Source of the DNA: Actinomycetota bacterium
GTDB lineage: Bacteria > Actinomycetota > Actinomycetes > Nanopelagicales > Nanopelagicaceae
Direction: 5' to 3'
Length of the DNA stretch: 17,179 bases
NCBI GenBank assembly: GCA_947465365.1
Contig: CANIAV010000003.1
Span: 1-17,179, forward strand
The position numbers were made by a program, and so were the translations under genes. The notes beneath the pieces are model-generated. The model was not told the origin of the DNA. It did not search any database and was given only the letters and a program-made list of their open reading frames with translations. This document shows, piece by piece, positions 1-7,650 of this stretch. How positions within the stretch are numbered: the stretch's first letter is position 1; every line of letters starts with the position of its first letter.

Positions 1-384
1 AAACACGAAATCAGCTTGGGGCGGCGCTTCCTGGGATTAAGCATCGATTGGCTGATGTGTTACGCGATCGCGCTGGGATTCTTCGGGGGCAGCGGCTCTT
101 TCGCCGAACGCGCCCCGCATGCCCGAGTACCGCACCTGATCATCTTCTTTATTGAAGTCTTAATCCTGACCGCCTTTGGTGGCGCAACGGCAGGACATCG
201 ATTGGTTGGAATAAAAGTCGTTCAATTCCAAGGTGGTGCTAACCCAACGCCCATCCAGGCGCTGATCAGAACGGTATTGCTATGTCTGGTAGTTACCGCA
301 ATTACCTATGATGATAATGGCCGCGGCATTCACGAGCGGTTAAGCGGAACAGCGCTAATTGATTTACGAAAGAGAAAAATTTAG
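1..384 (+). CDS. RDD family membrane protein (5'-truncated by window edge)
   Basis: The reading frame is open to the left edge, so the true start lies outside the window. The TTG at 16 would be an internal codon: residues before it (KHEIS) run straight into LGRRFLGLSIDWL, the typical first membrane segment of RDD proteins (Arg-Arg followed by Ile-Asp-Trp). A second hydrophobic segment follows (HLIIFFIEVLILTAF), then GHRLVGIKVV, the usual loop after RDD helix 2, and a third segment near the end (LIRTVLLCLVVTAITY). Short RDD proteins of this kind have no defined reaction. In mycobacteria the equivalent gene lies between DUF4191 and glnA, so glnA is expected just left of the window. Its TAG stop abuts the stop of the opposite-strand DUF4191 gene with no base between them. 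Family is fairly sure; function unknown. Confidence 0.8.
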   Translation, partial: KHEISLGRRFLGLSIDWLMCYAIALGFFGGSGSFAERAPHARVPHLIIFFIEVLILTAFGGATAGHRLVGIKVVQFQGGANPTPIQALIRTVLLCLVVTAITYDDNGRGIHERLSGTALIDLRKRKI

Positions 385-1065
385 TTAACGCTTTGGAACG
401 CGAATTCCCTTTGGCATTGGACCCTTTGGAATAGGCATAGACATTCCGCCGATGGCTTTAAAGCGAGCTCTAACTTCGCGCATCTGGTGAGCCGATAATT
501 TCTTTGGCAATTTTGCAACATGTTTTTGTAACTTGCGAAGCGAGACTTGGCCAGGGCCATCTCCAACGTAGATTTCAGTAATCGGAACACCGGGAGCAAA
601 ACGTTCGGCTTTCTTGCGCTCATCTTGCAACATCGTGCGCACCGCTTGTGTTCCTTCGCCAGTTAAAACGATTCCGGCGCGACCCAAACTGCGATGGACC
701 ATATCTTGATTCTTAGTTACTGCAACAGCAGGCGTAGTTACCCAGCCTTTGCGAATTGCCATCAAAACACTTGCACCGGCGCCAATTTGTCCTTCGATCG
801 AGACATATGCGGCAGATGATGCGATACGAGTGAAGAAGAACATTGCAGCAATTACTGCAACTGGAAGCGCAACAAAGCCAAGGTAAATTGGATGGCCGAT
901 AAAAATTCCCGCCGAGATTCCAATTGCCCAAGTGATTGCAAAGACTCCGAAGATTCCGGCACCGATCCAAGGCTTAACGCTCTTGGTTACTGAATAGGCA
1001 TCGCGGAAAGTTTGGAAACGGACCTTTTTAATCTTTGGCTCTGTTGACTTCTTCTTATTAAACAT
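385..1065 (-). CDS. DUF4191 family two-span membrane protein
   Basis: A 226-residue protein with a basic N-terminus (FNKKKS...KIKKVRFQTF), two adjacent membrane segments at about residues 34-55 and 58-80, and a soluble remainder ending in a basic, proline/glycine-rich tail (PIPKGPMPKGIRVPKR). This layout and its place next to lipA match the actinobacterial DUF4191 family (Rv2219 in M. tuberculosis, from memory). No catalytic motif is visible and the function is unknown. It is the last gene of the lipB-lipA-plsC-DUF4191 operon: its ATG lies four bases after the TGA of plsC and no clear Shine-Dalgarno sequence precedes it, so translation is probably coupled. The downstream end abuts the convergent RDD gene, leaving no room for a separate terminator. 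Confidence 0.85.
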   Translation of the reverse strand: MFNKKKSTEPKIKKVRFQTFRDAYSVTKSVKPWIGAGIFGVFAITWAIGISAGIFIGHPIYLGFVALPVAVIAAMFFFTRIASSAAYVSIEGQIGAGASVLMAIRKGWVTTPAVAVTKNQDMVHRSLGRAGIVLTGEGTQAVRTMLQDERKKAERFAPGVPITEIYVGDGPGQVSLRKLQKHVAKLPKKLSAHQMREVRARFKAIGGMSMPIPKGPMPKGIRVPKR

Positions 1066-1069
1066 ACGG

Positions 1070-1768
1070 TCAGTTTAGGGGAGCAGGCGCTGTACCACCA
1101 AGACGAAGCGGCGCCCAGCGCTGGCCGACGTGGTTATCGGGGTATTTGCCTTGCACTTCATGCAGTAATTCCAGAAGCGTTTCACGCAAGAGTTTCTCTC
1201 CTGCCTCAACATCTGCGCCTTTTTCAAAGAACATCGGTGTGCCAAAAGTTACATAGATCGGGACTTTCTTGCGGCGCAGGTCTTTCTTTACACCTTTGGT
1301 CCAAATTCGCTGGGAACCCCAAACAATTGTGGGAATAACAGGAACGCCTGAACCCATAGCTAGGCGGATCGCGCCGGTTTTCAACTCTTTTATCTCAAAA
1401 CTTCTTGAGATTGTGCCTTCTGGAAAAATGCCAACGATTTCACCAGAACGTAGCGCACGAAGTGCGGCAACAAAAGAAGCGGTGCCACTGCTGCGGTCGA
1501 CATTTATGTGATGCATGCCGCGCATTAGCGGGCCGGCTAGTTTATTATCGAAAATCTCTTTCTTCGCCATAAATCTCACTAATCGACCTGATGGCAGCGC
1601 AGCAGTTCCTATCAGCGCAAAATCTAAATAACCAATATGGTTCATCGCCAGGATTGCTCCACCTTTACGTGGAATATGCGCTTCACCTTCGAAATGAAAT
1701 TGAAGTCCGAGGTATCTCCAGACAGTCTTTAAGGCAACGATTACTGGTGGATAAACAATCTCAGCCAC
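1070..1768 (-). CDS. plsC: 1-acyl-sn-glycerol-3-phosphate acyltransferase
   Basis: A 232-residue PlsC-family acyltransferase that would transfer a fatty acyl chain to the sn-2 position of lysophosphatidate at the inner face of the membrane, giving phosphatidate for phospholipid synthesis. The catalytic HX4D motif is His44-Asp49 (NHIGYLD), the glycerophosphate-binding FPEG block is residues 115-118 (FPEGTISRS), and the [11 protein letters not shown] block near 142-152 is also typical. An N-terminal amphipathic or hydrophobic stretch (residues 5-20) may touch the membrane. The start is a GTG with AAGGA seven bases upstream; it overlaps the lipA stop by eight bases (1761-1768). This gene is not between lipA and DUF4191 in the mycobacterial order I remember, so it looks like a lineage-specific insertion. 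Acyl and acceptor specificity cannot be read from the sequence. Confidence 0.88.
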   Translation of the reverse strand: MAEIVYPPVIVALKTVWRYLGLQFHFEGEAHIPRKGGAILAMNHIGYLDFALIGTAALPSGRLVRFMAKKEIFDNKLAGPLMRGMHHINVDRSSGTASFVAALRALRSGEIVGIFPEGTISRSFEIKELKTGAIRLAMGSGVPVIPTIVWGSQRIWTKGVKKDLRRKKVPIYVTFGTPMFFEKGADVEAGEKLLRETLLELLHEVQGKYPDNHVGQRWAPLRLGGTAPAPLN

Positions 1769-2705
1769 GTATGGATCCTTGGTTAGCTCGCGCTTCTAGC
1801 GCTTGCTTATAAAGGCGACCAGCGCGGTAGCTAGAGCGCACCAAGGGCCCGCTCATGACGCCAAGAAAACCGACTTCAGTTGCTTCAGCTGCAAGTTCAA
1901 CAAATTCTTCTGGCTTAACCCAACGTTCGACTGGATGATGTTTATTGGTTGGTCGCAGGTATTGCGTGATGGTTATTAAATCGCAGCCGGCAGCGTGTAG
2001 ATCTACCAAAGCTTGTGAAACCTCTTCACGAGTTTCGCCTAAGCCAAGAATTAAATTCGATTTTGTAACTAAACCAAAATCACGTGCCATTCCTATTACT
2101 TGCAACGATTTTTCGTAAGTAAATGCTGGGCGGATTCGCTTAAAGATGCGGGGGACAGTCTCAAGATTGTGGGCAAAGACTTCCGGTTGGGTTTCAAATA
2201 TTTGGTTTAAGAGTTCGCTCTTGGCATGAAAATCTGGAGCCAACATTTCTACGCCACATCCAGGATTGAGCTCGTGAACTTGGCGAATAGTTTCGGCATA
2301 TAACCAGGCACCTTCATCAGGTAGATCATCGCGAGTTACGCCAGTAATAGTTGCATAACGCAACCCCATCGCTTTAACAGATTCGGCAACTTTGCGCGGT
2401 TCTTCGCGATCGATTGGCAGCGGCTTACCAGTATCGATATTGCAGAAATCGCAACGTCTGGTACAGCGATCGCCACCGATTAAAAATGTCGCTTCCTTAT
2501 CTTCCCAACATTCAAAGATATTTGGACAGGCTGCTTCTTGGCAGACGGTGTGCAAGCCTTCACTCTTTACCAGTGCACGTAACCTTGTATATTCCGGGCC
2601 CATGTTCGCCCGAGTCTTAATCCAATCTGGTTTGCGCTCAATTGGAGTCTCAGTATTGCGCGCTTCGATCCGCAGCAATTTGCGTCCCTCAGGTGCGATC
2701 GTCAT
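1761..2705 (-). CDS. lipA: Lipoyl synthase (radical SAM)
   Basis: LipA inserts two sulfur atoms into octanoyl groups attached to lipoyl domains, forming lipoate. All expected cluster ligands are present in the 314-residue protein: the auxiliary [4Fe-4S] cluster motif CX4CX5C at Cys55, Cys60 and Cys66 ([12 protein letters not shown]), and the radical-SAM CX3CX2C motif at Cys81, Cys85 and Cys88 (CTRRCDFC). The C-terminal RSSY motif (VRSSYRAG), which supplies a serine ligand to the auxiliary cluster, is also there. The ATG overlaps the lipB stop as ATGA (2702-2705), so the two genes are translated as a pair; a weak AAGG precedes it inside lipB. Likely substrates here are the two lipoyl domains of the E2 encoded at 7651-9345 and an H protein encoded elsewhere. 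Confidence 0.97.
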   Translation of the reverse strand: MTIAPEGRKLLRIEARNTETPIERKPDWIKTRANMGPEYTRLRALVKSEGLHTVCQEAACPNIFECWEDKEATFLIGGDRCTRRCDFCNIDTGKPLPIDREEPRKVAESVKAMGLRYATITGVTRDDLPDEGAWLYAETIRQVHELNPGCGVEMLAPDFHAKSELLNQIFETQPEVFAHNLETVPRIFKRIRPAFTYEKSLQVIGMARDFGLVTKSNLILGLGETREEVSQALVDLHAAGCDLITITQYLRPTNKHHPVERWVKPEEFVELAAEATEVGFLGVMSGPLVRSSYRAGRLYKQALEARANQGSIRG

Positions 2706-3370
2706 GCGCTTACCTTACCTAGTGCTTCCAGCAGATACTTCTCAACAACCGGTGAGACTTCAGAGATATCAATTTCGCGCTTGAGTTCAATCGCCATGGA
2801 AGTCACATCTGCATCATCTATCCCGCACGGAACTATCTGGCTAAAGGCGGCTAAATCTGGAGATACATTTAACGCAAAGCCATGCATGCTCACACCGCTT
2901 GCCACCCGGATTCCGATTGCTGCGATTTTGCGGTCTCCCTTGACATCACTAATCCAAACACCAGATCGGTCATCGATGCGAACTGCGTTAATACCGAAGT
3001 CGCTGCAGACTTTAATTAGCGCACCTTCTATCGTGCGAACAAATCCGACAAGTTCGGTGGGTTTTAATAATTTAACGATTGGATATCCCACCAATTGACC
3101 AGGACCATGCCAAGTAATTCGACCACCACGATCAACGTTTATTACGGGAGTACCATCATTTGGAAATTCAAATGCTTGGGTGCGCTTGCCGGCGGTGTAG
3201 ACCGATGGATGTTCTAGCAGCATTAATGTATTTGGCCGTTTACCCGAAGCAACTTCCAGGTGAATTTCTCTTTGTAGGGCTAGTGCCGACTCATATTCCA
3301 GCAGCCCGAGGTGATTGACCTCAATTTGCGACGCGCTTTGAACGGCGTTGATGGGCGATTGAAGTGGCAC
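2702..3370 (-). CDS. lipB: Lipoyl(octanoyl) transferase
   Basis: LipB moves octanoate from acyl carrier protein to the lipoyl-domain lysine, the step before LipA. The 222-residue protein shows [11 protein letters not shown] (51-61), the [17 protein letters not shown] block (81-97), the catalytic lysine in KIAAIGIRV (Lys148), SMHGFALNV (161-169) and the catalytic cysteine in VPCGI (Cys182). The start is GTG (3368-3370). A -10-like TAGGCT lies only six bases upstream with no Shine-Dalgarno sequence, which suggests a leaderless mRNA and supports this start. It is the first gene of the lipB-lipA-plsC-DUF4191 operon, diverging from the MMPL transporter. Confidence 0.96.
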   Translation of the reverse strand: MPLQSPINAVQSASQIEVNHLGLLEYESALALQREIHLEVASGKRPNTLMLLEHPSVYTAGKRTQAFEFPNDGTPVINVDRGGRITWHGPGQLVGYPIVKLLKPTELVGFVRTIEGALIKVCSDFGINAVRIDDRSGVWISDVKGDRKIAAIGIRVASGVSMHGFALNVSPDLAAFSQIVPCGIDDADVTSMAIELKREIDISEVSPVVEKYLLEALGKVSA

Positions 3371-3392
3371 TGGTACAGCCTAAAGGTAGGCT
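3364..3392 (+). promoter_or_regulatory. Probable promoter of the MMPL transporter gene
   Basis: A -35-like GTGGCA (3364-3369, 4 of 6 to TTGACA) is spaced 17 bases from a -10-like TAGGCT (3387-3392). Transcription would start near 3399 and give a leader of about 45 bases carrying GGAAGG at 3428-3433, ten bases before the GTG start. The -35 box lies inside the first codons of lipB. Confidence 0.4.
3371..3383 (-). promoter_or_regulatory. Probable leaderless promoter of lipB
   Basis: On the minus strand TAGGCT (complement of 3377-3382) fits the TANNNT form of a -10 box and is followed by only six bases before the GTG start. Transcription would begin at or next to the start codon, as in actinobacterial leaderless genes. 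No convincing -35 box was seen. Inferred from sequence only. Confidence 0.45.
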
Positions 3393-3396
3393 GTAC
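3373..3396. repeat. Perfect 9-bp inverted repeat between lipB and the MMPL gene
   Basis: GTACAGCCT (3373-3381) and AGGCTGTAC (3388-3396) are exact reverse complements separated by six bases (AAAGGT). Each arm carries a TAGGCT-type -10 box (completed by the flanking spacer base), facing outward on opposite strands. It may be a symmetric bidirectional promoter, or an operator for a dimeric regulator covering both -10 boxes. No U-tract follows either arm, so it is not a typical terminator. Confidence 0.6.
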
Positions 3397-3443
3397 TCCT
3401 AGCGAATTCTGCTCATAACTTAAGCCCGGAAGGCGAAAATATC

Positions 3444-5597
3444 GTGTCTATGCAACGCGCCCAAAAGAACCGTAAACCCTATGCAATTGCCATGTTGGTG
3501 GTTATCGCCTGGTTCATCATTACCGGCATCTTCGGTCCACTCTTCGGCAAGTTATCTTCGGTTCAGGAAAATAACAACTCATCATTTCTACCCAAGGGCG
3601 CTGAAGCAACGCTTGCTGCAGATGAGATCAAGAAGTTCTCAGCGCAAGATACCTTTGCATTTCCAACTCTCGTACTTTTTGAGGGTTCTGCTACTCCAAC
3701 GACGCTTGCTGCGATTAGCGATCACGTAACAAAGGTTGGGTCCTTAACTCTCTCAGGTACCTCTGCAAAAATTTCAGATTATCTAGCTCCAGGCCAATCG
3801 ATAACTGTCTTCCCAGCGCAAGATGGCAAGGCGCTGCTTGCGAATATTCCACTTGATGGAAATTCATTAGCCAAAGTTCTGCCAAACGATAAACCAGTTC
3901 TGCCTGCGATAATCGAGGCGTTGCGTGCCGATATCGCACCGATTGCGAAAGCAAATGGCTTTGAACCATATGTAACAGGTCCTGGTGGATTATTGGGCGA
4001 TCTCTTTGGCGCCTTTGGCACGCTAGATTCCTCACTATTACTTACAACACTTGGCGTTGTAGCAATCATTTTGATCGCGGTCTATCGATCACCAGTGCTT
4101 TGGATTATTCCCCTCATGTCCGCACTCTTCGCGCTATCTACTGCCGGTGGAATTGTCTATCTACTTGCAAAAAACAACATCATCGACGTTGACGGCCAAT
4201 CACAAGGAATTCTCTCTGTTTTGGTAATTGGTGCTGCTACAGATTATGCGCTCTTGCTGATTGCGCGCTATCGCGAAGAACTTCACTTCACTGATAATCG
4301 ATTTGATGCAATGCGCGCGGCATACAAAGGCGTCTGGGAACCGATCTTGGCATCAGGTTCTACAGTTTCGATCTCGCTTTTAATCTTGCTCTTTAGCAAG
4401 CTAACAAATACGGCAGGTCTCGGGCCAATTGGCGCGATCGGAATTGTGTGTTCCATGATCACGATTCTTACCCTTTTGCCTGCGCTGCTATTGATATTTG
4501 GCCGCTGGATTTTCTGGCCACGTGTGCCTAAAAACGATGGCGATGATCATGTGATGACAGGTGTTTGGTCAAAAATTGCTAACTCAATTGGCCGCAATCC
4601 TCGCAAGGCATGGATTATTACCGGCGTAATTTTGTTGGGATTCGCCGGCGCATCTTCAACTTTAAAAGCAGATGGCATCGGCACAGTAGACACCTTTACT
4701 GGCAATCCTGAATCTGTTGTCGGTCAAAAACTCCTCGTCACACATTTCCCTGGTGGCGAAGGCGATCCGACTCAGATTGTCATAGATGTCAATAAATTGG
4801 CAGCGGTAACAGCTGCTGTTAAATCTGCCCCTGGTGTAACAGATGTGGTTCCGATGCTCGATGGAATGGAACTACCTGGACAACCAAAGCCGGAAATGAA
4901 AGTTGTTAATGGGCGCGCGATCCTCAATGTCACCTTAGATAAGGCGCCAGATAGCGTCGAAGCAGGTAATGACATTCCTCAGATTCGCGAAGTAGCACAC
5001 GCCGCAGATTCCACATCATTAGTAGGTGGCACTAGCGCCGTTTATTACGATGTTCGATCTGCTAATAATCGTGATAACCATACAATTATTCCGATTATTC
5101 TCTTGGTAATTACTTTAATTCTAGGTTTATTGTTGCGCAGTATTCTGAGCGCAATCGTTCTACTTGGAACAGTTGTCCTCAGCTATTTTGCAACTTTAGG
5201 CGTGTGCGCCTTGGTCTTTAACCATATCTTTGGTTTTGCCGGTGGCGATAATTCATTCCCACTCTTCGCATTCATCTTCTTGGTTGCACTTGGTATTGAT
5301 TACAACATCTTCTTGATGACCCGTGTGCGTGAAGAAAGCGGCAAAATTGGCACTCGCGCAGGCGTTGTAAAGGGCGTAACCGTCACTGGCGCGGTCATTA
5401 CATCTGCAGGCATAGTCTTGGCTGCAACCTTCGCAGTCTTGGGACTTCTGCCCTTGGTCCCACTTGCCGAACTTGGTTTCGCTGTTGGATTCGGCGTTCT
5501 GCTGGATACGATCATTGTGCGATCCATTTTGGTACCTGCTCTGGTTCACGAGATCGGACCAAAGATCTGGTGGCCATCTAAATTGCAAAATAAGTAA
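3444..5597 (+). CDS. MMPL/RND-family membrane transporter
   Basis: A 717-residue MMPL-family (RND superfamily) protein, probably a proton-driven exporter of a lipid or other hydrophobic compound. The layout is the family's doubled unit: TM1 at 13-34, an extracytoplasmic domain (about 40-195), five membrane segments between 197 and 353, then a second half with TM7 at 389-405, a loop domain (410-545) and five segments between 548 and 700. The Asp-Tyr pairs used for proton relay in MmpL3-type proteins are present in both halves: Asp267-Tyr268 (GAATDYALLLIARYREE) and Asp619-Tyr620 (VALGIDYNIFLMTRVREE). The GTG at 3444 has GGAAGG ten bases upstream; an ATG two codons later is possible but too far from it. 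There is no mycobacterial-style cytoplasmic C-terminal domain, and the substrate cannot be told. The gene sits inside the otherwise conserved lipB to E2 interval, followed 14 bases later by an FAD oxidoreductase probably co-transcribed with it. Confidence 0.92.
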   Translation: MSMQRAQKNRKPYAIAMLVVIAWFIITGIFGPLFGKLSSVQENNNSSFLPKGAEATLAADEIKKFSAQDTFAFPTLVLFEGSATPTTLAAISDHVTKVGSLTLSGTSAKISDYLAPGQSITVFPAQDGKALLANIPLDGNSLAKVLPNDKPVLPAIIEALRADIAPIAKANGFEPYVTGPGGLLGDLFGAFGTLDSSLLLTTLGVVAIILIAVYRSPVLWIIPLMSALFALSTAGGIVYLLAKNNIIDVDGQSQGILSVLVIGAATDYALLLIARYREELHFTDNRFDAMRAAYKGVWEPILASGSTVSISLLILLFSKLTNTAGLGPIGAIGIVCSMITILTLLPALLLIFGRWIFWPRVPKNDGDDHVMTGVWSKIANSIGRNPRKAWIITGVILLGFAGASSTLKADGIGTVDTFTGNPESVVGQKLLVTHFPGGEGDPTQIVIDVNKLAAVTAAVKSAPGVTDVVPMLDGMELPGQPKPEMKVVNGRAILNVTLDKAPDSVEAGNDIPQIREVAHAADSTSLVGGTSAVYYDVRSANNRDNHTIIPIILLVITLILGLLLRSILSAIVLLGTVVLSYFATLGVCALVFNHIFGFAGGDNSFPLFAFIFLVALGIDYNIFLMTRVREESGKIGTRAGVVKGVTVTGAVITSAGIVLAATFAVLGLLPLVPLAELGFAVGFGVLLDTIIVRSILVPALVHEIGPKIWWPSKLQNK

Positions 5598-5611
5598 GCC
5601 TTGCAACTTAG

Positions 5612-6778
5612 ATGTATGTAGTAATCGGTGCCGGTCTTGCAGGTTTGAGCGCAGCTCTAACCTTGCAAGAAGCCGGCGCTGATGTAACTGTTTTAGAAGC
5701 ATCAGATCGCTCAGGCGGACGTGTCGCAAGCGATTTAATTGATGGCTTCATTCTCGACCGAGGATTTCAATTAGTAAATTTGAATTATTCTGAAATCAAA
5801 CGTTGGGGGATAGGCCAAGAGTTAGGTTTTAAGTTAGCTCCGCGTTCGGTTCGTGTCTCCTATGGCCAATCACATGCATCCCTTGGGGACCCGCGCAATT
5901 CGCCGTTTTCAATGTTCTCTGGCGCCTCAGGATCACTAATCTCAAAGGCTTGCTTTCTCAAGTATTTACTCTCAAAGCCGAGGTTCAATGAGAGCGTTGA
6001 AGCGCACTTAATTCGCAGCGGCACCACAGATCTATATAAAAAAGTCTTAAAGCCATTTCTTCAAGGCGTTTTTCTAGCGGACCCTTCGCGAGTTAGCGCA
6101 GTTGTGGGGCGAGAAGTTATTGGATCATTTATCTCTGGGCGATCAGGAGTTCCGGCCAATGGAGTCGCAGCACTACCTCAAGCTTTAGCAAAGAGAGTTA
6201 CAAATTTGCAGCTTAATACCCGCGTGGAAGAGATCCGCGGAAATCTATTAGTGACAAATCATGGTGATGTAAAAGCGAAGAAGATTATCTTGGCAACAGA
6301 TTTAACTACGGCAGGTCAGCTCTTGGCCGATAGACAAGTTACCCCGCTACTGGGTTCGACTACTTGGTATCACGCAACTGATTCGGCGCCTACGGAAAAT
6401 GCGCGGCTTGCGATTGATTCGCAGTATCGCGGGCCAGTAGTTAATTCAATTGTTATCTCAAACCTTTCGGCTAACTACGCCCCAGCAGGTCAGTCGCTAA
6501 TTTCTTCCACAACTATTTCGCATGCTTCAGAATCAGAAGTTCGCCGCCACTTAGCACTGCTCTGGGGAGCCTCAACTGCAGATTGGCGCTTCTTAGCCAA
6601 GTACGAGATTCATTCCGCGCTGCCGTTATTTGCACCTGGTGCGCAAAAGATCCAAAGTTCACGTATGAGTGAAAATATTTATCGTGCGGGTGATTATTTA
6701 ACAGCGCCTTCACAAAACGGTGCGATGTTATCTGGAAGGTTAGCGGCGCAAGAGTTACTGCTCGACGAGGGCTTCTAG
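5612..6778 (+). CDS. FAD-dependent amine-oxidase-like oxidoreductase
   Basis: A 388-residue flavoprotein of the amine oxidase / phytoene desaturase / protoporphyrinogen oxidase superfamily. The N-terminus is a Rossmann dinucleotide fold (VVIGAGLAGLSAAL, glycines 6, 8 and 11), ending at Glu29 of VLEASDRSGGR, the FAD ribose and GG motifs. The C-terminal motif at about 356-376 (IYRAGDYLTAP then NGAMLSGRLAAQ) is the second FAD-contact segment. The Rossmann strand begins at residue 2, so the ATG at 5612 must be close to the true start although no Shine-Dalgarno sequence is seen; it lies 14 bases after the MMPL stop, consistent with coupled expression. The substrate is unknown; carotenoid, polyprenyl, amine or porphyrinogen oxidation are all open. 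The last 24 bases overlap the 3' end of the convergent epimerase gene. Confidence 0.85.
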   Translation: MYVVIGAGLAGLSAALTLQEAGADVTVLEASDRSGGRVASDLIDGFILDRGFQLVNLNYSEIKRWGIGQELGFKLAPRSVRVSYGQSHASLGDPRNSPFSMFSGASGSLISKACFLKYLLSKPRFNESVEAHLIRSGTTDLYKKVLKPFLQGVFLADPSRVSAVVGREVIGSFISGRSGVPANGVAALPQALAKRVTNLQLNTRVEEIRGNLLVTNHGDVKAKKIILATDLTTAGQLLADRQVTPLLGSTTWYHATDSAPTENARLAIDSQYRGPVVNSIVISNLSANYAPAGQSLISSTTISHASESEVRRHLALLWGASTADWRFLAKYEIHSALPLFAPGAQKIQSSRMSENIYRAGDYLTAPSQNGAMLSGRLAAQELLLDEGF

Positions 6779-7645
6779 CGCATTTGTTATATGCGGATAA
6801 TCCCATTGGAAGCCAGCTTCAGTTAGCGCGGTCGGCATAACTTTCTTTGAACCAAGTACTTCGCTAGAAAAACCGCCGAGTGCAATCTTTAGAGCAATTG
6901 CTGGCGCAGGAAAGAGTGCAGGACGCTTCATCGCACGGGCAAGAGCGGCAGTGAATTCTTGATTGGTCACTGGATTTGGGGAGGTTAAATTCACTGGCCC
7001 TGCGATTTCGTTTTCGAGGGCGAAGGTAATCGCACGAACAACATCATGCAGTGTTATCCAAGACCACCATTGCTTGCCTGAACCTAATTTTCCACCTAGC
7101 CCAAAGCGAAAGAGCGGCAACATGCGTCCAAGTGCTCCACCTGTGGGATCTAGAACGAGCCCAGTACGAAGTTTTACGGTACGCACATCACCAGCTAAAT
7201 CGGCAGCGCCTTCCCACTCGCGACAAACCGCAGCCAGAAAATCATTTCCGACAGAGTCGGATTCAACAACTGCGCGATTGCCAGAATCTCCATACCAACC
7301 AATAGCGCTGGCTGAGATGAAAACTTGTGGTTTAACTTCTGCCACAGCATTTGCAATCGCAGTTGTTCCGAGTAAGCGTGAATTCAAGATCTCTGATTTA
7401 AAGCGTTTGGTCCAACGTTTATCGCTAACACCAACACCGGCCAGGTGAATTACTGCATCTACACCGCGCAGAGCCTCAACATCTACAAAACCGGTCTTGG
7501 GATCCCACTGAATTTCCTCTGGAGAGACTGGCGCGCGTCGTACTAAACGTTGAACGGTATGGCCTTCAGATTTTAAGTGGCCGACTAGTGCGCTACCGAT
7601 TAAACCGGAGGCGCCAGTGATGGCAATTCTTTGGGGAACCTTCAT
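6755..7645 (-). CDS. TIGR01777 family SDR-type epimerase-like protein
   Basis: A 296-residue extended-SDR protein of the TIGR01777 (YfcH / SDR39U1) family. The NAD(P)-binding motif GASGLIG is at residues 11-17, followed by VDAVIHLAGVGVSDKRW, the typical beta-4 region, and SASAIGWYGDSG, where the SDR active-site serine and tyrosine would be. The C-terminal segment (about 248-290, with KKVMPTALTEAGFQWDYP) matches the DUF1731 domain that closes this family. No substrate is established for the family. In M. tuberculosis the homologue (Rv2216) also lies directly after the lipoyl E2 gene. Only five bases separate its ATG from the E2 stop, so it should be on the lpd-E2 transcript. Its end overlaps the FAD oxidoreductase gene by 24 bases on the opposite strand. 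Confidence 0.92.
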   Translation of the reverse strand: MKVPQRIAITGASGLIGSALVGHLKSEGHTVQRLVRRAPVSPEEIQWDPKTGFVDVEALRGVDAVIHLAGVGVSDKRWTKRFKSEILNSRLLGTTAIANAVAEVKPQVFISASAIGWYGDSGNRAVVESDSVGNDFLAAVCREWEGAADLAGDVRTVKLRTGLVLDPTGGALGRMLPLFRFGLGGKLGSGKQWWSWITLHDVVRAITFALENEIAGPVNLTSPNPVTNQEFTAALARAMKRPALFPAPAIALKIALGGFSSEVLGSKKVMPTALTEAGFQWDYPHITNALEALVEQ

Positions 7646-7650
7646 AGATA

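Noticed and set aside
16..18. TTG as the start of the RDD gene
   Set aside because: The frame is open to the left edge and the residues before the TTG continue the family pattern, so the gene is cut by the window rather than starting here.
3373..3396. The inverted repeat as a transcription terminator
   Set aside because: It lies between two divergent starts, has no U-tract on either side, and overlaps likely -10 boxes.
5593..5611. Partial dyad (TAAGT ... ACTTA) between the MMPL and FAD genes as a terminator
   Set aside because: Only five AT-rich pairs and no U-tract; the next gene is too close and appears co-transcribed.
5253..5729. Open minus-strand frame of 158 codons under the end of the MMPL gene
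   Set aside because: It runs opposite conserved MMPL membrane segments and the FAD motif of the next gene; its protein is low-complexity with no recognisable domain.
6963..7448. Open + strand frame of 161 codons opposite the TIGR01777 gene
   Set aside because: Serine/arginine/threonine-rich antisense shadow of a well-conserved protein; no ribosome site or homology that I recognise.
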